This document shows positions 57,095 to 64,000 of a stretch of 64,000 nt of DNA, piece by piece. Under the pieces are notes generated by a model. The model was not told the origin of the DNA, searched no databases, and saw nothing but the letters and a program-made list of their open reading frames with translations. Every line of letters starts with the position of its first letter. The first letter of the stretch is position 1. The stretch lies in assembly GCF_900188435.1 (NCBI RefSeq), contig NZ_FYFA01000002.1, positions 868,001 through 932,000 of the forward strand, given 5' to 3'. The position numbers were made by a program, and so were the translations under genes. The stretch is from Marinobacter sp. es.048. Lineage in GTDB: Bacteria; Pseudomonadota; Gammaproteobacteria; Pseudomonadales; Oleiphilaceae.

Positions 57095-57670
57095 ATGAGC
57101 AATAAGAATGTGGTCGCACTGGATCTGCCAATTCCCGAGATCAGCGAGATACCAGAGGACACCCGGAAGTACTTCCAGATCTGCCAGGAAAAGCTCGGCA
57201 TGATCCCGAACGTACTCACCGCCTACAGCCAGAACCTCAAACAGCTGGATGGTTTCACCCGCCTTTACAACGAGCTCATGCTCGGTGAGAGTGAACTCTC
57301 CAAACTGGAACGTGAAATGGTGGCCGTGGTGGTCTCCTCCGAGAACAAATGCTTCTATTGCCTCGTGGCCCACGGCGCCGCTGTGCGGGTCCTGAGCGGC
57401 GATCCCCAACTGGGTGAGCACATGGTGATGAACTACCGCAGCGCCAAACTCGACAAGCGCCAGCGGGCCATGCTGGATTTTGCGTCCCACCTTACCCGCT
57501 CACCGGCCACCGTCACCGAAGACGATATCCAGGCCCTGCGGGAGGCCGGCCTCAGCGACCGCGGCATCTGGGATCTCAGCAACCTGATCGGTTTTTACAA
57601 CATGTCCAACCGCGTGGCGATTGCCAGCGATATGCAACCTAACCCCGAATATCACAGTCAGAGTCGCTAG
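57095..57670 (+). CDS. peroxidase-related (AhpD/CMD-like) protein
   Basis: A 191-residue helical protein of the carboxymuconolactone decarboxylase/AhpD superfamily, of the uncharacterised peroxidase-related type. The redox motif CFYCLVAHG gives C86, C89 and H93, and [16 protein letters not shown] follows. It may act as a thiol peroxidase or have another redox role; no target is evident. It lies 14 bases after liuE with AGGAG upstream, so it is part of the liu transcript, an addition to the usual liuRABCDE set. Confidence 0.88.
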   Translation: MSNKNVVALDLPIPEISEIPEDTRKYFQICQEKLGMIPNVLTAYSQNLKQLDGFTRLYNELMLGESELSKLEREMVAVVVSSENKCFYCLVAHGAAVRVLSGDPQLGEHMVMNYRSAKLDKRQRAMLDFASHLTRSPATVTEDDIQALREAGLSDRGIWDLSNLIGFYNMSNRVAIASDMQPNPEYHSQSR

Positions 57671-57722
57671 CAGGCAAACCACCCTGCTCGCCCTCGAATA
57701 CAAAAACAATGGAGGCAGAGAT

Positions 57723-59411
57723 ATGAGCAAGACTCTACCAAGCTATACCAGCGGAACCGCGGAAGTGCCGCTTCTGGGCATGACCATCGGCGATATGCTC
57801 GACCGCACCGCAGAGAAATTCCCGGACACAGAAGCCCTGGTGTGCCTGCACCAGGACATTCGCTGGACCTACAAGGAATTCGTTGAAAAGGTTGATGAAG
57901 CGGCTCGGGCATTCATGGCTATCGGCGTTAAACGCGGCGACCGGGTGGGCATCTGGTCTCCCAACCGCTACGAGTGGACCGTTACCCAGTTCGCAACCGC
58001 AAAAGTCGGCGCCATCCTGGTAAACATCAACCCGGCTTATGGTGTGCACGAACTGCAATACGCCCTTAACCTGGCCGGTATAACCACTCTGGTAACAGCC
58101 GACAGCTTCAAAGCCTCCAATTACCGCGAAATGATCTACGAGCTTGCCCCGGAACTCAAGCGCAGCGCCCCCGGCAAGCTCAAGGCCGACCACGTACCCG
58201 AGTTGCGTGCCGTAATCAACGTGCACGAAGACAAGCACGACGGCATGTGGACCTGGAAAGAGTTTGTGGGTTTCGCCAGCGAAGTGTCCGAAGCAGACCT
58301 GGAAAAGCGTCAGGGCGAGTTGCAGTTCGATGACCCTATCAACATCCAGTTCACCTCCGGCACCACCGGCAATCCGAAGGGCGCCACCCTGACTCACCAC
58401 AACATCCTGAACAACGGCTATTTCGTGGCCGAGAGCCAGCTGTTCACCGAGAAGGATCGTCTTGTTATCCCGGTCCCGCTCTACCACTGCTTCGGTATGG
58501 TTATGGGCAACCTCGGCTGTATTACCCACGGCTCCACCATGATCTATCCGGATGAGGGCTTTGAGCCTAAATCCGTGCTGCAGGCCGTGCACCAGGAAAA
58601 GGCGACGGCCCTCTACGGTGTGCCGACCATGTTCATTGCCGAACTGGCCGATCCGGAGTTTGAAACCTACGACCTTTCCACCCTCCGTACTGGCATCATG
58701 GCGGGCTCCATCTGCCCCGCGGAGGTGATGAAGAAGGTCAACGGCAAGATGAACATGAAAGAGGTTCAGATTGCCTACGGCATGACCGAAACCAGTCCGG
58801 TGTCCACCCAGACCAGCTCCCTCGACCCGTTCGAGAAGCAGGTCACCACGGTGGGCCGCACCCAGCCACACCTGGAAACCAAGATTGTCGACCCCGGCAC
58901 CGGCAACGTGGTTCCACGGGGCGAAATCGGCGAACTGTGCACCCGTGGCTATAGCGTGATGCTGAAGTACTGGAACAACGAGGAGAAAACCCGTGAAGCC
59001 ATCGACAGCGCCGGCTGGATGCACACCGGCGACCTGGCCACCATGGACGAAGATGGCTACGTCCAGATTGTCGGCCGTATCAAGGATATGGTGATCCGCG
59101 GTGGCGAGAACATCTACCCGAAAGAAATCGAAGAGTTCCTCTACACCCACCCTGCCATCGAAGAAGTGCAGGTAACCGGCATTCCCGATGACAAATACGG
59201 TGAAGAACTGATTGCCTGGGTAAAGCTGGCTCCAGACGCGGCGCCAGTTACAGCCGAGGATCTGCAGGCCTTCTGCAAGGGCAAGATCGCCCACTTCAAG
59301 ATCCCGAAGAACTACAAGTTCGTGGATGAATTCCCGATGACCGTCACCGGGAAGATCCAGAAGTTCAAAATGCGGGAGATTTCTATTGAGGAGATGGGAC
59401 TGAAGAAGTAA
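57723..59411 (+). CDS. AMP-dependent acyl-CoA ligase of the liu operon
   Basis: A 562-residue fatty-acyl-CoA synthetase-like enzyme. Motifs are [55 protein letters not shown] (in blocks) and the C-terminal catalytic lysine in [12 protein letters not shown]. It probably activates a free branched or short-chain acid to its CoA ester for entry into the pathway, or acetoacetate formed by LiuE; neither is proven. The start at 57723 has GGAGG upstream; the longer frame overlaps the preceding gene. A strong terminator at 59438 closes the operon. Confidence 0.93.
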   Translation: MSKTLPSYTSGTAEVPLLGMTIGDMLDRTAEKFPDTEALVCLHQDIRWTYKEFVEKVDEAARAFMAIGVKRGDRVGIWSPNRYEWTVTQFATAKVGAILVNINPAYGVHELQYALNLAGITTLVTADSFKASNYREMIYELAPELKRSAPGKLKADHVPELRAVINVHEDKHDGMWTWKEFVGFASEVSEADLEKRQGELQFDDPINIQFTSGTTGNPKGATLTHHNILNNGYFVAESQLFTEKDRLVIPVPLYHCFGMVMGNLGCITHGSTMIYPDEGFEPKSVLQAVHQEKATALYGVPTMFIAELADPEFETYDLSTLRTGIMAGSICPAEVMKKVNGKMNMKEVQIAYGMTETSPVSTQTSSLDPFEKQVTTVGRTQPHLETKIVDPGTGNVVPRGEIGELCTRGYSVMLKYWNNEEKTREAIDSAGWMHTGDLATMDEDGYVQIVGRIKDMVIRGGENIYPKEIEEFLYTHPAIEEVQVTGIPDDKYGEELIAWVKLAPDAAPVTAEDLQAFCKGKIAHFKIPKNYKFVDEFPMTVTGKIQKFKMREISIEEMGLKK

Positions 59412-59437
59412 TCGCTTCCCTGCTTCTTCAAAACCCT

Positions 59438-59470
59438 CAAACCCCGGCTTTTGGCCGGGGTTTGTTTTTG
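59438..59470 (+). terminator. terminator at the end of the liu operon
   Basis: CAAACCCCGGC and GCCGGGGTTTG form an 11-bp perfect stem with a TTTTG loop, followed by TTTTT. It lies 27 bases after the ligase stop and faces the convergent dehydrogenase gene. Confidence 0.93.
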
Positions 59471-59496
59471 TTGGGTGCTGACCCGGCGATGCCCGG

Positions 59497-60738
59497 CTAG
59501 CACCAGCCACGCAGGTGCATCGCCTCTTCAATCCGCTTGAGCCCATTAATCCACGCGCCCAGCCGGACCGATTTGAGCTGGTGTTCGGCTGCTGTGCTCG
59601 CGGCCTCCCGGTAGCCCCTCGCCAATCGCTCCTGTCGCAGGCGGTTGATGGTTTCGATATCCCAGTAATTATCGGAAAGACCCTGACTGCGCTCCATCTG
59701 GCATAGCTGCACGCTACCGGCATTGGCCAACACATCCGGAACAATTATCACGCCTTTATCCAGCAACATCGCATCGGCTTTTAACGTGATTGGTGCATTC
59801 GCGGCCTCCACCACCATTCGGGCCTGGATCCGGTCGGCGTTATCCGCGGTGATAACCCCCTGAACTGACGCCGGTACCAACACATCACAGTCACATTCCA
59901 GCATTGCTTCGCTGGTTATCGGTTCGCTGCCGGCAAAGTCCGAGACTTTTCCAGTGGATTTCTTGTGCGCCAACAGGGCCGGAATATCTAGCCCCTCGTT
60001 CAAATAGATGCCGCCCCGGCTATCGCACACCGCCACAACATCACAGCCGGCTTCGTAAAACATGGTCGCCGCCACCGACCCGACCTGGCCAAATCCCTGG
60101 ATCGCCACACGGGCATTCCCGATGTCGAACTCCGCCTGTATGGCAGCTTCCCTGAACACATCGAAAACTCCGCTCCCGGTCGCCTCGAAGCCCCCGAGCG
60201 AACCACCGAGGATAGGCGGCTTGTCATTCACTGCCGCTGGTTCGTGGTAACCGGTAACAGACTCGTATTCGTCAAGCATCCAGCTCATGGTTTTGAGATC
60301 TGTGCCAATGTCCGCACCGGGTACGTCGTACGCCTGACCTCTCGGGCGCAGGTTTCGGATGTAGGCTCGGCAAAGCGACTCCAATTCCCGTTCACTTAAC
60401 GTACGTGGGTCAGCGACGATTCCGCCCTTGCCGCCTCCGGCGGGAATTCGGCCAGCCGCGTGTTTGATCGACATGATCATCGCGAGGGATTTCACTTCAT
60501 CCAGGTCGAGATCGGGGGAAATCCGGGTCCCATCCCGGCTCGGTCCGAGGGCATCGTTATAGCGGACACGGTGGGCATCAAATACCCGGAAACTGCCGTC
60601 GTCCATTTTCATCGGAATGCGGAAGCTCACCACGCGTCCCGGCGCGGCAAGAAATTCGATTACGTTAGGGTCAATCCTCCCGAGACGGCCTGCCTCGCGA
60701 AGAATCTGACCACTTTCATCCAGAAAATCATAATCCAT
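59497..60738 (-). CDS. Glu/Leu/Phe/Val family dehydrogenase
   Basis: A 413-residue NAD(P)-dependent amino-acid dehydrogenase. The substrate domain has MSIKHAAGRIPAGGGKGGI with the lysines expected at the active site (K92, K104), and VPGADIGTDLKTM holds the catalytic aspartate. The Rossmann domain starts VAIQGFGQVGSVAA. It fits glutamate dehydrogenase best, but leucine/valine dehydrogenases share these motifs, and the neighbouring branched-chain operon makes that alternative worth noting. Start at 60738 has AGGGGAG upstream; the frame is open to 60885 without a good site. Confidence 0.9.
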   Translation of the reverse strand: MDYDFLDESGQILREAGRLGRIDPNVIEFLAAPGRVVSFRIPMKMDDGSFRVFDAHRVRYNDALGPSRDGTRISPDLDLDEVKSLAMIMSIKHAAGRIPAGGGKGGIVADPRTLSERELESLCRAYIRNLRPRGQAYDVPGADIGTDLKTMSWMLDEYESVTGYHEPAAVNDKPPILGGSLGGFEATGSGVFDVFREAAIQAEFDIGNARVAIQGFGQVGSVAATMFYEAGCDVVAVCDSRGGIYLNEGLDIPALLAHKKSTGKVSDFAGSEPITSEAMLECDCDVLVPASVQGVITADNADRIQARMVVEAANAPITLKADAMLLDKGVIIVPDVLANAGSVQLCQMERSQGLSDNYWDIETINRLRQERLARGYREAASTAAEHQLKSVRLGAWINGLKRIEEAMHLRGWC

Positions 60739-60876
60739 GGCGCTCCCCTTCAAAGTTTGAGTCGGACATTGCTCACTGCCCGGCCACCAGGCCCGACAGA
60801 AAACCTTCTGACTATCAACATAGCAGGCGCGATGGAAGACGGTACCTGACTCAGAGCTTGCCAGCACCCCCTCACC

Positions 60877-61047
60877 ATGCTTCACTTTCCAGATTCGTCC
60901 TCACGCATAACCGGAGTCCACTTTGTGCCCTATCCTGCGACTGTGAGTTCAATAGCACCCAAGGGCCGTCAGGATGTGGATTCCCTGATTCGCAATATGG
61001 AGCAATCAATCGCGGAGTCTGAAGCCTTTATCCAACGCTTCCGCTAA
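60877..61047 (+). CDS. candidate small protein upstream of the orphan gene
   Basis: A 56-codon frame from ATG at 60877 to TAA at 61045-61047. Its second half (QDVDSLIRNMEQSIAESEAF) is a plausible amphipathic helix. No ribosome site precedes the ATG, and GTG codons at 60925 or 60943 are alternatives. It ends 30 bases before the large orphan gene on the same strand. The remainder of the 339-base gap shows no other feature I can name. Confidence 0.3.
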   Translation: MLHFPDSSSRITGVHFVPYPATVSSIAPKGRQDVDSLIRNMEQSIAESEAFIQRFR

Positions 61048-61077
61048 GGCGGGCAACATATCCAGGGAGCCAACGCT

Positions 61078-63072
61078 ATGGAGCGCCAAGACACAGATCC
61101 TGCGCTCAAGCCGGCATTGATGCAGTTCGATATGGCGCTGGCAGAATTTGCCCGCGCCCGCAAAGCGGACCCAAAAGCCTCCAGCCTCAGTCTCCTGGAG
61201 CGTACAAGGATGCTGATGACGCTGCCGGGTGGCTTCGACGCCATATACCGGCGGGTGCGATCGCTAGAATCTGCCGGGATTTTCGGCACCAGCGACTGGG
61301 CCCGACCGGCCCTGCTACAACCGGCGCTTGCCAAGCACTCCCTGAGGGAGGCGGGCGCCGTTACCACCATTGTGGAAGCGATCAGCGAACTGCGCATGCT
61401 GGCCGTTACCCGTGGCAAATATTTCCATCCGGGGGTTTCAGCCGAGCAGGCACGCCACTTTCTCACCCAGGTGATGGCACTAAACCTGGATCTGCTGTCT
61501 GGCCAGCTTGCAGAAGCCGACCGGGAACGCCCGAAGCAGCTCGGCACCATCGTTCAGGAACTCTACCGGTATCTGATCTCCCACCTCGGCTATGAGAGCC
61601 TCCTGGACAGCCTGGTGGCGGAAGTCTGGCGATTGCTGGATCAGGGGCCGGTGCAGGTCGACAGTATGCGCGAAATGATCGGGCAGATCGCCAAGTGCCT
61701 CTACGATCCCGACATCAAAACCCGGCGCAACGCCGATGCGACCCGGCTGGTGAAGGCCCTATTCGCCCCCACACCCGCCAGCGCCGAGGACCCGGGCCTG
61801 GAGGTCTATGAGCAACGCCTGGAAACCATGGACGACGTAGCGCTCTCCTCCGAAGCCACCTACTTTGCCCGCAGCATGTTCGATACCGGCCTTGCCTCCC
61901 CCTACCACGCGGTGATGCTCCGGTACCTGCGCGCCAGCGGCCAGGACGATCTGATCCCCAACACACTGGGGCTGACCATGACCGGGCTGGACGATCTCTA
62001 CTGCTACACCGAACTGGTGCATGCCCTTATAGACGAGGCCATCTACCCGGAAACCTGCCAGGCCGTGTATGGCCTGACAATGATGCTGGAGCGCGGATCG
62101 CTGTTTACCCCCTCGGTTGCCCAGGCCCTGTGGCGGCAAATCAAACTCAAGCCGTCTGCGGAAACCGATCAGGCCCTGAGAGAGGCGTTCGGCGATGCCC
62201 GGCCACCCCGGGTATTTTTGCTGGCCGGTGTTATCAACCTGCTGGGCCAGCCGCTGGGCGTTGGTCAGGGCAACAATCCCACCTGCCAGTCTGCCATTGG
62301 CCTTTCCATGTGGGCGTCGAACGAGGCCGATTATCTGCTTCAGGTGCTAACCTGGGCCGCAAGGGACAATGAAGTACTCAGCCGGTTCGAGGGCCAGGAG
62401 GTGTCTTCGAGGGATCTGGAGCCCGGCCTGGTGCAAGGCACACCGGTGGATGTGGACCCGGTGTCGCTGGTGCTCATCCCTCATCTGGACCGCATCTACG
62501 GCGAGATGTGGCGCCGCTGTGAAAACCGGGACGACGACGCCCATCGCTGGATCAACCCGGAATTCTACGGCTGGTGGGTCAGCCACGGCTTCTGCGTGGT
62601 CGCCGACGCAAAAACCGGTGAGGTGCAGGACTATGAGGGCTTCATCCGCCGCTTCTATGCCAGCTATCACCCCTTCTATAACGGCAACATCCCGGTGATT
62701 CACGCCCAGCCAGCGGGCATCGCCGTAACTGACAGCGCCGCCCGTTTCGTTGGCCGACACGCCATCAATATCCTGCGGGTCGCCTTGAGCCATAAAAACG
62801 AGATGCGGGTGTATTTCTTTAACCCCAACAACGACAGCGGCCAGAACTGGGGCCAGGGAATTACCTGCTCAACCCAAGGCAATGACGAACTTCGCGGCGA
62901 AGCCTCCCTGCCTGTAGCCGAGTTTGCCTCCAGATTGTACGCCTTCCATTACGACACCCTGGAGCTGGGCGACCTCTCTGCCATTCCCGATGAGGAAGTA
63001 GCCCGGGTAATGGATCTTGGCTACACCAGCTGGGCTGGGCCCCACCGCGGATGCACCGGAGCAACAACTTAA
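61078..63072 (+). CDS. large orphan protein with possible papain-like catalytic motifs
   Basis: A 664-residue protein I do not recognise. It has no signal peptide or membrane span. Residues 1 to about 380 are predicted helical. The C-terminal part contains three motifs in papain order: Q397-x5-C403 in GQGNNPTCQSA, H542 in IPVIHAQPAG, and N590-W-G in DSGQNWGQG. In papain the oxyanion glutamine also lies six residues before the cysteine and the catalytic asparagine is followed by S-W-G. The similarity is by eye only. GGGAG precedes the ATG. Convergent with an MFS transporter gene, 10 bases between stops. Confidence 0.85.
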   Translation: MERQDTDPALKPALMQFDMALAEFARARKADPKASSLSLLERTRMLMTLPGGFDAIYRRVRSLESAGIFGTSDWARPALLQPALAKHSLREAGAVTTIVEAISELRMLAVTRGKYFHPGVSAEQARHFLTQVMALNLDLLSGQLAEADRERPKQLGTIVQELYRYLISHLGYESLLDSLVAEVWRLLDQGPVQVDSMREMIGQIAKCLYDPDIKTRRNADATRLVKALFAPTPASAEDPGLEVYEQRLETMDDVALSSEATYFARSMFDTGLASPYHAVMLRYLRASGQDDLIPNTLGLTMTGLDDLYCYTELVHALIDEAIYPETCQAVYGLTMMLERGSLFTPSVAQALWRQIKLKPSAETDQALREAFGDARPPRVFLLAGVINLLGQPLGVGQGNNPTCQSAIGLSMWASNEADYLLQVLTWAARDNEVLSRFEGQEVSSRDLEPGLVQGTPVDVDPVSLVLIPHLDRIYGEMWRRCENRDDDAHRWINPEFYGWWVSHGFCVVADAKTGEVQDYEGFIRRFYASYHPFYNGNIPVIHAQPAGIAVTDSAARFVGRHAINILRVALSHKNEMRVYFFNPNNDSGQNWGQGITCSTQGNDELRGEASLPVAEFASRLYAFHYDTLELGDLSAIPDEEVARVMDLGYTSWAGPHRGCTGATT

Positions 63073-63082
63073 GCATCGAATC

Positions 63083-64000
63083 CTAGTAACTATCAGTCTT
63101 ACCGGTGACCGGCGATAGCGGTTCACCTTCTTCATTCTGCAACTGATGGTCGTATGCCGCCTGCAGACCGGTATCCTCTTCCGCCTCTTCCTCAGGCTCG
63201 TACTCCAGATACCTTGGATAAAGCGGCGAGAGCATGGCCACTACAATTCCAATTGTGCAGAACATGGCAAACGCATCGGCATAACCAACCTCGCTCACCA
63301 GCACACCGACCACGGGGGAGCCCGCCGCCTGACCAAGAGACACCGCCATGAATGGCAGTACCGGCCCCATGGAGAGCCTCCCCGGAAGCAGGCGAATGCC
63401 GGTCATCAGGTACAGCCCGGTCAGACTCATATACGCCAGACCAAAAACCAGCGCCGAAAACGCCGAAATCAGCAGATTGTCCGGGCTGGCAGCCAGCAAC
63501 GCCAGGCTGGCCGCGAGCATCATCAGCATCAGGGCCTGGGTGATCGGCGGATTGTTGCGATCGGCCAGATCGGCCACCACCGCGCCACCCAGACCGGCAA
63601 CGCCAACCCCCAACCACAGCCAACCGGTGGCGTCGGATGGCATGGAACCCAGATTGACTACCAGGTCGGGCGCGAAGATCCAGTAGGCGGCCGAGACAAA
63701 ACCCATCATGAAAGCGAACAGCGAGAGCCTGAGCAGGCGCCACCACTGATCGGCGCTGATTGGCTGCGCCGGTGCCGCATTGGCAGGCACAACACGGGAA
63801 ACAGAGGGAATAAAGAACCAGGTGGCCATCACACCGATGACGGCCAGCACCGCAAAGGAAGCGTAGGCATAGCGCCAGGCCCCGGCCAGGAACAGAATTG
63901 TCGGCACAGCGATAACAACACCAATACTGGTGCCCGCATTCATCACAGAGCTGACCCGACCATGCAGGGACCGTCTCACCAATGCCTGCATCGCTGCCGT
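63083..64000 (-). CDS. MFS transporter (partial, N-terminus beyond the window)
   Basis: The C-terminal 306 residues of a major facilitator protein. About eight to nine hydrophobic segments are visible, with the central cytoplasmic loop near SVSRVVPANAAPAQPISADQ and a long acidic C-terminal tail (EYEPEEEAEEDTG). The frame remains open through position 64000 without a convincing start; the ATG at 63991 is internal to the fold. MFS proteins move small solutes by proton coupling; the substrate is unknown. Convergent with the orphan gene. Confidence 0.9.
   Translation of the reverse strand, partial: TAAMQALVRRSLHGRVSSVMNAGTSIGVVIAVPTILFLAGAWRYAYASFAVLAVIGVMATWFFIPSVSRVVPANAAPAQPISADQWWRLLRLSLFAFMMGFVSAAYWIFAPDLVVNLGSMPSDATGWLWLGVGVAGLGGAVVADLADRNNPPITQALMLMMLAASLALLAASPDNLLISAFSALVFGLAYMSLTGLYLMTGIRLLPGRLSMGPVLPFMAVSLGQAAGSPVVGVLVSEVGYADAFAMFCTIGIVVAMLSPLYPRYLEYEPEEEAEEDTGLQAAYDHQLQNEEGEPLSPVTGKTDSY

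Noticed and set aside
57735..59744. Long open frame antisense to the acyl-CoA ligase
   Set aside because: Mirror of the ligase codons; crosses the operon terminator and shows no family motif.
1..64000. tRNA/rRNA genes, CRISPR arrays, transposases, prophage or toxin-antitoxin genes
   Set aside because: I looked for these and saw no supporting sequence anywhere in the window.

Overview
The window reads as ordinary chromosome of a Marinobacter-like marine gammaproteobacterium. The evidence is the fdxA-mutS-pncC-recA block, the liuRABCDE leucine cluster with a MerR-type LiuR, several acyl-CoA ligases and dehydrogenases, c-di-GMP and chemotaxis genes, a coding style rich in G/C third positions, and REP-like hairpins between genes. 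I see no rRNA, tRNA, CRISPR array, transposase or phage gene. The taxonomic call is inference from gene content and order.

Layout. 1-5.5 kb: end of an unknown gene, a flavodoxin-like reductase, recA behind a LexA box, pncC, mutS and fdxA. 5.5-10.1 kb: LysE exporter, an unrecognised helical protein, a DegV protein, a PF10118-type metal-dependent hydrolase and a decayed permease remnant. 10.2-14.1 kb: an acyl-CoA ligase divergent from a PAS histidine kinase and FixJ-type regulator. 14.1-23.3 kb: MocR regulator and PhzF enzyme with a shared operator region, flavoprotein, patatin, Usp, SulP, MgtC/DUF4010 and AlkB. 23.4-33.8 kb: an unusual HD-GYP sensor, DjlA, a membrane methyltransferase, an amidase, a GAF-GGDEF-EAL protein, TruC and a chemoreceptor. 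33.8-40.3 kb: an RND pump pair, then ilvGM behind a complete transcription attenuator with a valine-rich leader peptide.

40.3-46.6 kb: a cyanate module, cynA-cynB-cynD ABC uptake plus cynS cyanase on the minus strand, facing a PAS-containing sigma54 activator. The intergenic region between them holds a near-consensus -24/-12 site for the cyn operon and repeated TCGTAGT motifs. 46.6-59.4 kb: branched-chain acyl-CoA catabolism. One perfect LiuR-type palindrome separates a minus-strand operon (HSD10-like dehydrogenase, acyl-CoA dehydrogenase, thiolase; isoleucine/2-methylacyl-CoA style) from the plus-strand liuR-liuABCDE operon, which is extended by an AhpD-like protein and an acyl-CoA ligase. 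59.5-64 kb: a Glu/Leu/Phe/Val dehydrogenase, a candidate micro-ORF, a large orphan protein with a possible papain-like Cys/His/Asn signature, and the C-terminal part of an MFS transporter.

The most unusual items are the giant imperfect palindrome at 40325-40667, the branched repeat between liuA and liuB at 51614-51721, the possible papain-like orphan at 61078-63072, the cyn control region, and the HD-GYP protein with about 160 extra residues inside its catalytic domain.
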